Program-made: the position numbers and the translations under genes | Notes under the pieces: model-generated | The model's input: the letters and a program-made list of their open reading frames with translations, nothing else | Database searches by the model: none | Told to the model about the DNA's origin: nothing | Source of the DNA: Sequoia sempervirens | Taxonomy: Eukaryota > Streptophyta > Pinopsida > Cupressales > Cupressaceae | Length of the DNA stretch: 64,000 bases | Direction: 5' to 3' | NCBI GenBank assembly: GCA_007258455.2 | Contig: VDFB02000001.1 | Location: forward strand, 10,295,755 to 10,359,754 | Shown here: positions 10,022 to 20,819 of the stretch, in pieces | Layout of the letters: every line of letters begins with the position of its first letter | Numbering within the stretch: the stretch's first letter is position 1

Positions 10022-11957
10022 TTACTGCTTAATCCTTTCCAGAACAGCAGCAAAATTTTGCAGTTCATGAGATGTATTGGTATGGTGCATTGACCGAGTG
10101 GATCTGTCATAGATTATATTTGGACTTTCCTGCGACTGCCATGGAATTCCATAGTTTCGCTTGTCTTTATCTTTGGGATTATAAGTTTGCTGCTGCAGCA
10201 AATCGGACTGTTTGTTAGACCCCCCGAAGGAGTCAATCTTGCTTTCCATTATAGATTGGTTTTTCTCAATTGAATCCCAGATTTGGCCATGATTATCACA
10301 GTGATGTATGAGTTCTTTTGATAATTCTTCCTGGATTGGCACTATTCTATTGGATAGTGGCGAAGAGAAGCAAGTAGTTGTTCTAGGAATGTTACGGTTT
10401 GAGGCCGTAATCACAGAGTCGCTTGATGACATTGTACTGTATTGAGTGCATTCTGATCTAATTGGTTTTATGTGAGAGTTAATTGCAGACTGTTCTTGGA
10501 CATTGAAAATTCCTCTAAACCCATAAATTTGAGGATTTGTTGAACCTGGAACCAACCAGAAAGCTGGGTCACTAAAACTAGCTGCTTTATTAACATCTGT
10601 TAATTTGTTGGGAGTTCTACCGCTAAAAGCTTGAGATATTGCTTCCCGGCTGAAGCTGTTAAGACCAAAGGTTTGTTTCTGTAGGAATGCATTGCTATTG
10701 ATTGCATTGGACTTCATGGAAATTAAATGATCTTGCTTGGCAGGCTCATGAGAAAAACTAGGATACTCCTCAGCCTTGGAAGAAGTTTGATGCTGATCTG
10801 CAAATTTATCCTCAGAAGCACCTGCAACATCTCTAATGGTCTTGTGGGTGCTGGGATCTATGCCTTTTTCCCTGAGCTTCTTCTTGATGCATGAGTTCCA
10901 GAAGTTCTTTATCTCGTTATCAGTTCTCCCTGGTAGTTGTGTAGCTATCTGCGACCATCTGGTATTCATGAATACCTTCACATTTCAATTCCTCTTGCAA
11001 TGCTGTAATAAATCTATATATTGGAGTATAATGTACAAGTGCATCCATGATTCCATCTATATGTTTTCTTACAAATCAGGGTAACCAAATCATCAACGAA
11101 GTCAGAGATTAAAGGTCTTTTATTACCTGTTTCCAAGTGCCGCATGAAGATCGATGATAAGGTTCTCTTCGTAACTAGAAAACTTGCCTCTTTTAAGATT
11201 TGGCCTCAGGTAGTTTATCCAACGTAGCCTGCAACTCTTACCACAACGTTCTAAACCTGCCTCACATTGAAATGTGCATGGTCTGCTATATTAGTCTAGG
11301 TAACCATCGTTTCAGTAGAGATGTAAAGAAAACATTTAATGAAACAAAACAAAAAACAAAAAAAAAAACCTAAATGACACATTTTCAATTCATTTGATAT
11401 TTCATTGAAACTAGTCACAATTTAGAATGATCACTTTTAAACTTCGCTTGATCATGATATATAACTGGCTATAGAACCTTTGACGCAGTGTTATGTAAAT
11501 CGTGAGTGATTGGTTCTGCATCAATGTTTGGGATCATATTCTGTGATCTATCAGATAATAGAAAGATAAAGGAAAAAAATGAATTAAGAAGTGTGATCCC
11601 AAACGTAAATATAAAAATATATTACACTGTTAGAATCCAAAACTAAAAACTACATGCACTAATTATTATGAACGGTACAAATCTGATGTCTTTAATTAGT
11701 ATGTAAAATATCTAAATGCCTAAAATTTATGTAAAAATTTTTATGGGTACCATCTACCTATGTAAATCTTGCCAGCTACAATTTTTTAATCAATACGATA
11801 AATAAGAGAAGTGCTACAGACCAGCTTCTTTAGGCACAGAACTCCAGCGACCATGGCCATGTTTTGTAATGTATTGCATTAATTTCTCATCTTCTTCTAG
11901 AGACCAGAGGCCTTTCTTCACTTTCTGCTTTTGACAACACTCTTGACGTCTTCCCAT
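10022..11957 (-). CDS. R2R3-MYB transcription factor, subgroup 13-like (MYB61/50/55/86 type)
   Basis: Three exons: 11957-11822 (136 nt), 11256-11127 (130 nt) and 10958-10022 (937 nt), 1203 nt giving 400 residues plus TAA. All introns are GT-AG, and both sit at the standard R2R3-MYB positions. R2 (about residues 14-64) has [21 protein letters not shown] and [12 protein letters not shown]3 (about 67-115) has [31 protein letters not shown] and FWN. The [18 protein letters not shown] start and the [15 protein letters not shown] segment after R3 match subgroup 13. That group acts on secondary wall, stomatal and seed-coat programmes in angiosperms; the role here is inferred. The R3 helix lacks the bHLH-binding signature (NLIID instead of DLxxR). 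The start was chosen at 11957 over an upstream in-frame ATG at 12008 because the family begins MGR. The tail beyond residue 130 is variable, rich in Ser, Gln and Asn, and not recognised. Confidence 0.93.
10959..11126 (-). other. Intron 2 of the MYB gene
   Basis: 168 bp, GTAATA donor and CAG acceptor. It splits the conserved GN-R-W codons after R2, the usual second intron position. Confidence 0.9.
11257..11821 (-). other. Intron 1 of the MYB gene
   Basis: 565 bp, GTCTGT donor and GCAG acceptor. It splits the Gly codon of the conserved [11 protein letters not shown] block, the usual first intron position. AT-rich with no features of its own. Confidence 0.9.
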
Positions 11958-13251
11958 TTCTTTTAACAGTACTAATAATTTACCTGAGCATAAGAAAACC
12001 GATTTCAAATTATAAACCCACTATACCTCACTTGTCACTCCTTTAGCCGATTGAAAAATAAGCTTCAGGGCCTACTTTCTTTGTTCAGACTTTTGTTCGT
12101 CTGGGTCGTCTGAACAACTTCAAACTTCGATTAATTAATGGCTCTCGATGACTTTCACCATAAACCCAATAGTATAAAGGCGCCAATTTAGCCGTTATTA
12201 GGGCAAATTATTTCTCGGAGCAATCAGTTTCGAGCTTTGAGCCTGCAGGTATTTCTCTTCCGGACAATAACCAGAGGTGTACAAGAAGATAAAAGGAGGC
12301 GTTCCATTCACACCGTGGAGATCTTTGTCGATTGAATGAGATCTGAACGAGACACGAAGATTCTATTTTCTGACCTAAAAACCTGCAGAGAGCTGTAAAC
12401 GTTAGTGGAGTAGAGTACAATTGAGTGGGATTTTTCTTCAATAATTTAAAATTATTGCTGGGGTCGAAATTATTGTGGCCAGTACCTATTCTATTCTCTT
12501 GAAATGATTTAAAATAGGCTTACAATTATAAACGCCATAATTGTAAGGCTATTGCAGGTACCATAGATCTGTCAATTTCCATAGCGTGGCGTCAAAGTTG
12601 GCAGACGTTAGCGACAGAAATTGAAGAATCTGATGAAAATGGGATACGGAAAAGGGGATACGAGTATCTTGTCCGTAGGAGTTCCATGTGCGAAGTCCCG
12701 GCCCTAAGTCCCTCTTCATGCTTCGAGTTCTTCCTCCCCAACCATGCATAGCGTACAGACTTGGAGTCTAGTGTCTCGTTGGATGTAACAAAACATTAGG
12801 CTTCATTAAGTGCGGATCACTTCAAAATTGAAGAGACAAAGATGCAAGATTTAAAACAATGTGTTCGAAGCAAGGATGTTGTTATCCTAAGTTTGTCATC
12901 TCTTTACAAGTGGAACCCTGCAATAATCGTACTGTGTTTTTTTCCTTGAAGGATGATTTAATGGTTTTTGGTTTCTTTATGTTTTAAGCGAACTTTTCAT
13001 TGGAAGTTGTAGGAAAGGATGGTTGATCTCATTAGATAATAATTGATTCACAAAGGTGATTTACAACATGGTAGAAAAGTGTCACGACAAAAGTTGGTAT
13101 TGTTCTCACAAATTCTTTCAAAAATAGAATTTGATGCTTGAATTCTAGCTAAAAACATCATGGAGGTTTGTAATCTCATTTTATATACAAAAGAATCATA
13201 CACACAATATCGGTTCACTTGGTCCAACTCGAGAAAGTGAACTAAGAAAAC
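11958..13251. other. Upstream region of the MYB gene
   Basis: Noncoding sequence that should contain the MYB 5' UTR and promoter. I could not place a TATA box or start site with confidence. It is somewhat less AT-rich around 12050-12760 than the surrounding DNA. No coding motif was recognised. Confidence 0.45.
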
Positions 13252-13299
13252 TAAATTATATTAATAAGTAGGAGGTATTTTCCACAGCATGTCAAATTG

Positions 13300-13555
13300 C
13301 AATATTGCTATTAGGATTCAACCATGTAGTTGTACGAGTCAAACTCATTGACCCATGTTTCATGAGTAGTGGTTCACATGAACCCATCTCATGATAATGA
13401 ATGGTCGACTTAGCACTCATTGCATCTAAGTGATGCTCATAGAGGTGAAGCATTGAGCCTTCCCGGAAGGTCACCCATCTCAATATTGCTCCAACTCAAG
13501 CACACTTAACCACAGAGTTTTCCCCAAGGTTAAGCCCACTTAGCTTGCAGCCTCA
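13300..13555 (-). repeat. 5S-derived LTR-like copy 1 (reversed)
   Basis: Reverse complement of the copies at 13663 and 14023, with the 5S-like internal promoter region (box A GGTTAAG..., box C-like GGTGACC). It ends next to the conserved CAATTTGACATGC junction found after copy 2. Confidence 0.75.
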
Positions 13556-13662
13556 TTTGCAAAACCTTCAGCAAGTGTTGTGCCTTATGAACTATTCATT
13601 ATAGAGCCCCTTAAGCTCATCAATTGATAAGTAGGAGGTATTTTCCATGTAACATGTAAAAT

Positions 13663-13922
13663 TGGGTTGCAAGCTAAGTGGGCTTAACCTTGGGGAAAAC
13701 TCTGTGGTTAAGCGCGCTTGAGTTGGAGTAGTACTGGCATAAGTGACCTCCTAAGAAGGCTCAGTGCTTCACCTTTGGAGGCATCACCTAGATGCAATGA
13801 GTGCTAAGTGGACCATTCATTGTAATCATGAGAGATGGGTTCTTGTGAACCAGTACTCATGAAACATGGGTCAATGAATTTGACTTATAAAACTACATAA
13901 TTGAATCCTGATAGCAATATCA
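13663..13922 (+). repeat. 5S-derived LTR-like copy 2
   Basis: 260 bp, TGGGTTGCAAGC at the left and GCAATATCA at the right. The 5S-like segment includes GGTTAAGCGCGCTTGAG and GGAGTAGTACTGG. Roughly 90% identical to copy 3 by eye. Confidence 0.78.
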
Positions 13923-14022
13923 CAATTTGACATGCTATGGAAAATACCTCCTACTTATTAATTGATGAGCTTAAGGGGCTTCATAATGAAGGGCTCATAA
14001 GGCGCAACACTTGCTTTGCAAA

Positions 14023-14280
14023 TGGGGTTGCAAGCTAAGTGGGCTTAACCTTGGGGAAAACTCTATTGTTAAGCACGCTTGAGCTGGAGTAGTATTGGGA
14101 TGGATGACCTCCCGGGAAGGCCCAGTGCTTCACCTTTGTGAGCATCACCTAGATGCAATGAGTGTTAAGTGGACCATTCATTATCATGAGAGATGGGTTC
14201 TTGTGAACCACTACTCATGAAACATGGGTCAATGAGTTTGACTCGCAAAGCTACACGATTGAATCCTGATAACAATATCA
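14023..14280 (+). repeat. 5S-derived LTR-like copy 3
   Basis: 258 bp. Its 5S-like core (GTAGTATTGGGATGGATGACC) is the closest to real 5S rRNA of the three copies. It ends exactly at the right-hand flanking repeat. Confidence 0.78.
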
Positions 14281-14294
14281 TAAATTATATTAAT

Positions 14295-15849
14295 CAATTC
14301 TAGTTAGTTGATTATATTTCCCTTATTCTTGAGTAGATTTTATTGCCCCTCTCTCATACCACCTCCCAATACTTCTAACGTGTTGCCTTTTTACTTATTT
14401 ATTACACCCCAATACCCCCACCCTTCAATCTAAGCAATTCTCACCTTAATCAACCTAACTAACTTGTTGTCTTAATCTCCCTTTGAAATGATACTTCTAA
14501 ACCCAACAAAAATGACAGTTGGATAGTATGGTGGAATATGCAATTAACCATTCCCTTGCCTTCCTAATATCTTAGGATAAGAAGATGGCTAGAAAGAGAT
14601 CTAGAATGGAAAAACATTAAGGAACCATTTCCTTGTTTTAGCACCTACCAATAGTTCCTTACAACAAGTGATCATTTTTTGTTGAAACAAAAAAATAAAA
14701 GAATTGAACTCTACTGTGGTAGAGAGGCTTAATTAAGAGTCAAGTTGCATTGGATGAAATAAAGAAATGAGGGAAGCAAGTTATTCTTCAATTATATCAA
14801 ACATAAGCATTATCAAGAACATATAATCACTTTCAATGACTAAGAGGGACATGCTCATGACAACCCAAATATATTGTCGAAACTATTATTTGCATAACTA
14901 TTAATGATTCCATCACTCAAATTTTTTCTCTTCAAAGATCAACAAGATTGTCCTTTGAACCCAAAATGAAAGCTTTGTATCATAGAATAATTCTGACCTA
15001 TTTTATACCACTTTTTTCTTGAAAAATGCACACATCCCATCACCAAACTGTTATAACCAAGTCAAAAAATACTTAAATAATTGAGACAAAAATACTTACT
15101 ACTGAACTAAGGACACAACAAAAGTCATATGTTCTAGTTCTTAACCCCTTTATACTTTCTAGAATTTTTCTAAAATCTTCTAGCCTCACAAATACTAATA
15201 ACAGTTATATTTTTACACTAGACCAATTTCATTGCATTTTACAAGATACACGAATGTGACGAATTACATGCCTTTAAGTTTAGTGGAAAAAATAATTACA
15301 GACTAGAAAGATCGAAGTCTCACTACTATGAAAATCAGATATTAAATATTTTTTTTGTATTGAACAAAACTATATAAAAAGATTACAAATAGAATAAATA
15401 AATTTAGAAGAAAATTCCGAAAGAAAGAAAGACAACAAAGATCAACAGCCATGTGTACAATCTTTCATTGATCTCTGACAAGAAGTTTGGATTCTCATAG
15501 AGTTGCAGTCATACAAGGATTGTAATAGAATATTTGACCATGCTATGAATCTAGATTTCTCGCGTACAAGACACATTTGATAAGCGCAACCATGGTGATT
15601 TAAGCTATTGTGGGTATGATAGATAATTCTTTGGTCACCTGTACTATCCTAGAAAATATCATATTTCTACCTATTATACTTGTTTTGAGCCACTTATCAG
15701 CAAAAGGACTAAATTACATTTCAAGGATATATAAAACTTTTCATTTCAAGGATAAACAAAACATTTTATTTTGCAAATGTGAGAAGCTAATTAAAATATA
15801 GCTCATCAGGAATTTGAAGTCTCTGGCAGGCATGATATTCCCTAACTAA
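14295..15849. other. Intergenic, no gene seen
   Basis: AT-rich sequence with frequent stops on both strands. No protein motif, RNA gene or clear repeat was recognised. It ends at the target duplication of the next LTR element. Confidence 0.5.
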
Positions 15850-16162
15850 TGTAGGCATTAATTTCTACCAACAAATGAATAGGATTGTCAACTATGCATT
15901 CAATATAGAACCTTCTCGCCCTCTATTCTAGATTCTTCTCCCACTAACTTCCACTGACATAAAACAAACTTTATGCATATGTTTGGTGATTGTAATTGGT
16001 TCTAGAGAATTCCTAAGCCCTCTATAAAAAGAGGCAGATGTAGACGTTTTAAGCAAGCAATACAGAAGCGTGCAACAGCACGTAAAAGATTTAAGTGTTT
16101 GTGTTTATCTTTATAAGTTTGTGTTTTAATTTTTGTGTCTGTCCATGCCCATCCACCCCATT
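15850..16162 (+). repeat. 5' LTR of the G-patch element
   Basis: 313 bp, begins TGTAGGCATTAA and ends CACCCCATT. CTCTATAAAAAGAGG near 16019-16033 is a good TATA-box candidate, so transcription would start about 30 bp later. Confidence 0.88.
16017..16033 (+). promoter_or_regulatory. TATA box of the G-patch element 5' LTR
   Basis: CTCTATAAAAAGAGG matches the plant TATA consensus. It is conserved in both LTR copies (second copy near 18715-18729). Confidence 0.6.
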
Positions 16163-17067
16163 GGAGTGTATCAGAGCGTATGGTAAAAGATCCTGAGGAT
16201 ATTGTGAGCAATGAGAACATTTTGGGTGTGGTTCTGTGTTTGAGCTATCTTCTGTGAGCTCCAAAGCTGTGAGATGGAAATTGACTCTTGCAGCATTATG
16301 CTGTGTTGAAAGCATGAGGAGATTGGCGTGTTCATTGAAGCATGTTCCAGAATTAAAGTAGATTGCAGGCTGTCCAAAGGAAGAGTAAGCCCAGTCAACA
16401 TGAAGGCGCAATCCATCATATTACCCAGCCACAACAGAATCACTGCCGTAATTAAAGAAAAGATGGAAAAGGAGTAAAGATTGTTGAGTGTGTTGTTCAC
16501 GCCGAGACCACAGCTACAGAAATAGAAGCCGTTGCTGACTAAGAAGAGGATTTGTAGATCTGAAGCAAGTCAAAGGGGATCACTATTCAAAGAGGCTGCA
16601 ACTATCCAGGAGGTAAAGTTGTTTGTTTTAACTGCAAAAAAAGTTACTAAGGATATTCTAGAAGTTGTATAAGAAGTATTGAAGGTTGGATCAGATTCAA
16701 GTAAATGTCGCCATCAGAGGAGCAAGTTTTGTTTGTAACCACCACAGTTTAAGGGGGAGTCCATAGGCATAAAGATCATAAATATTGAAAAGGTATTTGT
16801 GGCTGATTGATAAAAGTTATTGTATCTTTAGACAGTAAAATGTGGAGTTAAAATGATGAAGAATGTTATTATTGTTATCAAAAGTTAGATAATGTCATGT
16901 GAAGAAGTATTATGTATCTCTAACAAATTGTAAGAGGTGGTTGAAAGTTCTGATTTGTGAAGCTTGAAGAAAGATTGTTATTGTGGGAAGGCAATTTGAA
17001 GGTGGAGAAATCAAGTGTAGAAAGATTGTAGAATTAAAGAAGGTTAATCAAGAATATATAAGGTAAG

Positions 17068-18204
17068 TTGAAACTGTTTGTTCTAATGGGAAAAGCTGAT
17101 AGAATAAAAAAAGATAAGACAAATAATTTAGAAGAAGAATTAATAAAGGTGAAGAAAGAAAATACAACTTTAAAATGTGAAAAGGATTTTTTAGAAAAAG
17201 AATTGGAAAAATCAAGGAAAGAAATGGGAGCAGAAAAATGTAACCTTTCAAATGTAATTAGTGATTCTAAGGAGGCAATTGAAGAGCTATAGGATAGGTT
17301 AAAGTTTGTGGAACAAATACATAATTGGCAAGTGAAGGAATCGTCCAAACTTAAAGAGAAGAATAAAGAGCTTGAAGAAAAACTAAAATTGTTTGATGAG
17401 ATTAATACAAGGAATGAGGAATTAGTACAAAGAGTGAAATTGGTAGAAGAAAAGATGAAGAAATTAGAAGAAGAGAATAGTTTATACAAAAAGGAAATAT
17501 CAAGATTGAATGACGAGAATGAATGTTTGAAGGCAAAGAAATCGACATGTGATGTTTTATGTGGTACAAAAGATTTGGTTGGTTCAATTGATGATTCAAG
17601 AGGTTTATGTAATGTTGCTCAAGTTGCTCATGATGAAGAATGTAAAGATGAAGTTGACAATGTGACTGATTCTACAAATCATATTAATAAGAATAATGTT
17701 GGTTTGCAAATCATGAAGAGAATGGGATATAAAGGCCAAGGATTAGGTAAGCATGAGCATGGAATGAAAGAGCCGATTGAACCAGTTATGAGGTCAAAAT
17801 ATGAAGGCCTTGGATATGTGAGAGGTAAAGGAAATGTTTCAAGTTCAACAAAATTTGTTCGAGAAATGTATTGTATTTAGTGTTCACATTGTAACAGAAA
17901 AGGGCATAGAAAAGATACATGTTGGGATCTACATCCATGCAAAATTTGTGGTTTAAGAAATCATTCAAAGAAAATGTGTTGGCAAAGAGAGAACAAAAAT
18001 ACAGAAAGCATACAAATGGATTGTGGATGGACTTTTGGATCGAATTGGCAAAAGATTACGAGCATGATAAAAAAATTGTTCAGGTATAAAAGTTCGCATG
18101 TAAAAGTTGATAGCAATCATAGCAAGTTTGAAGACACAACAAATACTTTTGGCAAGGCATCTATAGATGGAAAATTTTCAAGAAGTTGTAGATTGAAGGT
18201 TTGA
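17068..18204 (+). pseudogene. G-patch/double zinc-knuckle protein of the LTR element (two in-frame TAGs)
   Basis: One frame of 379 codons, interrupted only by TAG at 17290 and TAG at 17878. Residues 1 to about 190 are Lys/Glu-rich and predicted coiled coil (EEELIKVKKENTTLK, LEEKLKLFDEINTRNEEL). A G-patch follows at about 17695-17830 (GLQIMKRMGYKGQGLGKHEHG). Then come two complete CCHC knuckles, CSHCNRKGHRKDTC and CKICGLRNHSKKMC, and a tail with DCGWTFGSNW. G-patches bind RNA helicases or RNA, and CCHC knuckles bind nucleic acid, so a Gag-like RNA-packaging role is a reasonable inference. Both stops would be CAG in an intact copy. No close family is recognised. Confidence 0.8.
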
Positions 18205-18543
18205 GAGACTATCGCAGAAGTTGGAAAAAGACAAAGGCATCGTCGAGCATGAAGATCATCAAGATGGCAAAGAAAGGATTTGAGAGGTCTAAAGACTTGG
18301 TTGCAACCATAAGACAAAGAAGAGAAAGAATGACTATAGTCAATGGAAAATGAACAACAAAGGAATTAGAGAATGTCCGCAGACTTCATTAGAGACAAAG
18401 GAAAATAATTTGCAAAGAATAATGTTTTATTGATAGAAATACTAATTGTAAATGGGTACCTAACAAGGTTTTAAGTCGGGACCCATCTCTACTAGATTAT
18501 GGCATGTGCAATTGGATGGTGGTAGAAATTAAGGGGGAGTATT

Positions 18544-18856
18544 TATAGGCATTAATTTCTACCAACAAATGAAAATGATTGTCAACTATGCATTCAATAT
18601 AGAACCTTCTCGCCCTCTATTCTAGACTCTTCTCCCACCGACTTCCACCGACATAAAACAAATTTTATGCATATGTTTGGTGACTGTAATTGGTTCTGGA
18701 GAATTCCTAAGCCCTCTATAAAAAGAGGCAGATGTAGACATTTTAAGCAAACAATACAGAAGTGTGTAGTAGCACGTAAAAGATTTAAGTGTTTGTGTTT
18801 ATCTTTATAAGTTTGTGTTTTAATTTTTGTGTCTGTCCATGCCCATCCACCCCATT
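18544..18856 (+). repeat. 3' LTR of the G-patch element
   Basis: 313 bp copy of 15850-16162 with its first bases changed to TATAGG. It follows a TTAAGGGGGAGT polypurine tract and ends at the AACTAA target duplication. Confidence 0.88.
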
Positions 18857-18862
18857 AACTAA

Positions 18863-19350
18863 TACATTGACAAGTTTTGGGATTGACAAGTGGGTTGTGC
18901 AGGCACATGAGAAGAAGTAGGACTCTGGATTTGAACTTTAGATTTGAAGCTATTGGTGAATCATAACTGATTTAGGCAGACGAGTTCAGGCTTAGTTAAG
19001 ACTTTAAACTCCAGAAGCGACAAGCTGAGTTAAATATGGCTAACTAGAGTTTTAGATCTGAGAAGAAATGCAAAGGATCTTCGGGTTCGACAAATGTGAG
19101 AGCAATTCATGAGAGACACATGGCATGCTTTTGGGAAACTTAAGATATGAAACAAGGTAAACGTAGTTGCGAAGTCCTCGGAGTTGGAGATATAGAGTTG
19201 TGTTGGAATAACATAAAATAAATATATTGTAGCTTCTCTCTCTAGCTGTATGAGGAGGAAAAGATAAAAATAGAATTTTTAAAATAAAATTTGTATGATA
19301 GGATAATTATTTGTAAAGTGTTTTATAAAGGTGTAAATAAAGCATTGTTA
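18863..19350. other. Intergenic, no gene seen
   Basis: Noncoding sequence between the G-patch element and a 5S-repeat fragment. No motif was recognised. Confidence 0.5.
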
Positions 19351-19474
19351 ATGAGTGTTAAATGGATTATTCATTATCAGGTAAGATGGATTCTTGTGAA
19401 TCACTATTCATGAAATATGGATCAATAAATTTGACTCAAAAAATTACACAGTTGAATTCTGATAATAATTTCAT
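19351..19474 (+). repeat. Fragment of the 5S-derived LTR-like repeat (3' half)
   Basis: ATGAGTGTTAAATGGATTAT through GATAATAATTTCATA aligns with the 3' half of the copies at 13663 and 14023 at about 80% by eye. The 5S-like half is absent. This is a second, independent and older copy. Confidence 0.7.
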
Positions 19475-20208
19475 AAAACATTGTAATTTAAAACCTCTAT
19501 TTATTGTAATTGAAAAATGATTGATGGAGCAATTTGCCTAAATTTTGCTGTTTTCCCGTTTTGGCGGACTCGGGTTGATTGATTTGCAGGTCAAATAACA
19601 GGAAACAGCCTCATTCAAATTAAGGGTTTTTTTTTCTTTCTTTTTATCCAGCCCCTTTGGTTGGTTTCTTTGGGGTTTGGAAGCCAATTATTTTGGGAAG
19701 GTTGCCTGCCACCCTGCTCCTGCAATTTGGTTGGTATTGAAAGCAGGATTCTCATTCTCGTTCCATACCTTGTGTGTGGTTGAGTAAGGCAACCTACTGC
19801 CACTCTGCACTTAATTGGCTGTGTTGGAATTGTGAGGTTTCATGGGCAACTTTCGAACTTGCAGTACTTAAACAGGAATCAAAAGCAAGAGCATGTGCTT
19901 TTGAAAGGATAGGGCCCTTTACTATTGATAATCAATTGAGTTGGTTCAGTTGATTTTATCAAAGGCAATTTGGGTTGAGAACAATGGAGGCATATGTCTG
20001 TTGAGATCCATTCATTGATTGTACTGAATTGCCATGGTGGACCTGGGGATTATTTGTAGACTTATTACAGCAGGAGAAAGCTAGTTTCTTGAAATTGTGC
20101 ATAAGGGGGCTTGGCTTATCTTTGCTTCAGTTACCATGTTAGCCGATTAGATGCCTGGTAAAGTTTAGAGAGAGAGATATAGTTATAAAAGCAGGGGTTT
20201 ATGCAGAT
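19475..20208. other. Upstream flank of the J-domain pseudogene
   Basis: Noncoding. It may be the old 5' UTR/promoter of the gene copy that begins at 20209, or unrelated flank. It contains a pyrimidine run at 19626-19650. No gene was recognised. Confidence 0.4.
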
Positions 20209-20715
20209 ATGGAATGTAATAAGGGAGAAGCTCTCGGAGCAAAGGAAATTGCAGAAAAGAAGTTTGAAGTCCGGGATTTTATTGGTGCTCGAAAACTTTT
20301 AGTCAAGGCTCAACAGCTCTAATCGTGCACTTGAAAATGTTCCCCAGATGCTTGCAGTCTGTGATGTATATCGTGCTACCCAAACCAAACTGAATGGATG
20401 TGATATGGATTGGTATGGGATTCTCCTCCACCCTGACAAGAACAAGTTTTGTGGCGTAGAGGCTGCATTTAAACTAATTGGCGAAGCTATGGGAGTATTG
20501 TGAGATAATATGAAGAGGACTTTGCATGATATTAAGAGGAGAGCTACAATTAATGGAAACAACATCCAATCAGAAGCTTCAAAGTTCCAAACTTTGGAAT
20601 GCAACAACCAAATGTAACTTAGTCTAGAATGCAGACACAATCAAACATAGATCCAACTTTTTGGACAGTTTGTTCATTTTGTAATGTAAAGTACCAGTAC
20701 TCGATGACAATTGAA
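20209..20715 (+). pseudogene. J-domain (DnaJ) protein pseudogene, plant DUF3444 type
   Basis: ATG 20209 gives MECNKGEALGAKEIAEKKF and ARKLLVKAQQL, the opening typical of plant J-proteins with a C-terminal DUF3444. After a frameshift it continues VPQMLAVCDVYRAT, then DMDWYGIL joined directly to LHPDKNKF, so most of J-domain helices I-II are deleted. The HPD motif (20429-20437) that normally stimulates Hsp70 is kept. Next come AAFKLIGEAMGVL, a stop, and KRTLHDIKRR. At about 20656 the zinc-ribbon start TFWTVCSFCNVKYQY appears. Frameshifts, stops and the deletion mark a dead copy. No introns are visible; a processed origin is possible but unproven. Confidence 0.82.
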
Positions 20716-20819
20716 AATAAATGTCTTTTGCCAGAATTGTCAGAGGCCATTTACTGCAATAGACTTGGCAGCAAACAGTGGAGTAAAGATGGGATATACC
20801 TGGAACGCATCTTTTATTC

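Larger units (their letters stand above)
13266..14280. mobile_element. Composite of 5S-rRNA-derived (Cassandra-like) LTR repeats, one inverted and two direct
   Basis: Order: partial internal region (reversed) 13266-13299, LTR-like copy reversed 13300-13555, internal reversed 13556-13662, LTR-like copy forward 13663-13922, internal forward 13923-14022, LTR-like copy forward 14023-14280. Each ~258-bp copy begins TG, ends CA, and holds a stretch matching the 3' two-thirds of plant 5S rRNA (GGTTAAGC..GCTTGAG, AGTAGTACTGG, GTGACCTCC). Cassandra TRIM elements are known to carry 5S rRNA in their LTRs. No clear PBS or polypurine tract was seen in the 100-bp internal part, so a 5S-derived SINE or 5S pseudogene array is an alternative. 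TAAATTATATTAAT flanks the whole structure (13252-13265 and 14281-14294). Confidence 0.7.
15850..18856 (+). mobile_element. Short LTR retrotransposon without pol, carrying a G-patch/CCHC ORF
   Basis: Direct repeats 15850-16162 and 18544-18856 (313 bp each, over 95% identical by eye) are flanked by AACTAA on both sides (15844-15849 and 18857-18862). Right inside the first LTR is GTGTATCAGAGC, close to the Met-tRNA primer site, and just before the second is TTAAGGGGGAGT, a polypurine tract. The internal 2.4 kb holds no protease, RT or integrase. Its one coding region (17068-18204) combines a coiled coil, a G-patch and two CCHC knuckles. It is therefore a non-autonomous LTR element that must borrow enzymes from another element. 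High LTR identity suggests a fairly recent insertion. Confidence 0.88.

Noticed and set aside
12208..12749. 66- to 77-codon minus-strand frames upstream of the MYB gene
   Set aside because: No motif, short, and located where the MYB 5' UTR and promoter are expected.
13300..14280. Functional 5S rRNA genes
   Set aside because: The 5' third of the 5S sequence is poorly conserved, copies differ, one is inverted, and each is embedded in an LTR-like unit.
17034..17489. 151-codon minus-strand frame rich in Ser and Phe
   Set aside because: Shadow of the Lys/Glu-rich coiled coil on the plus strand.
17290..17880. Programmed readthrough of the two TAG codons in the G-patch ORF
   Set aside because: The same TAG excess occurs in clearly dead elements, so mutation at CAG is the simpler explanation; kept open only pending comparison with other copies.
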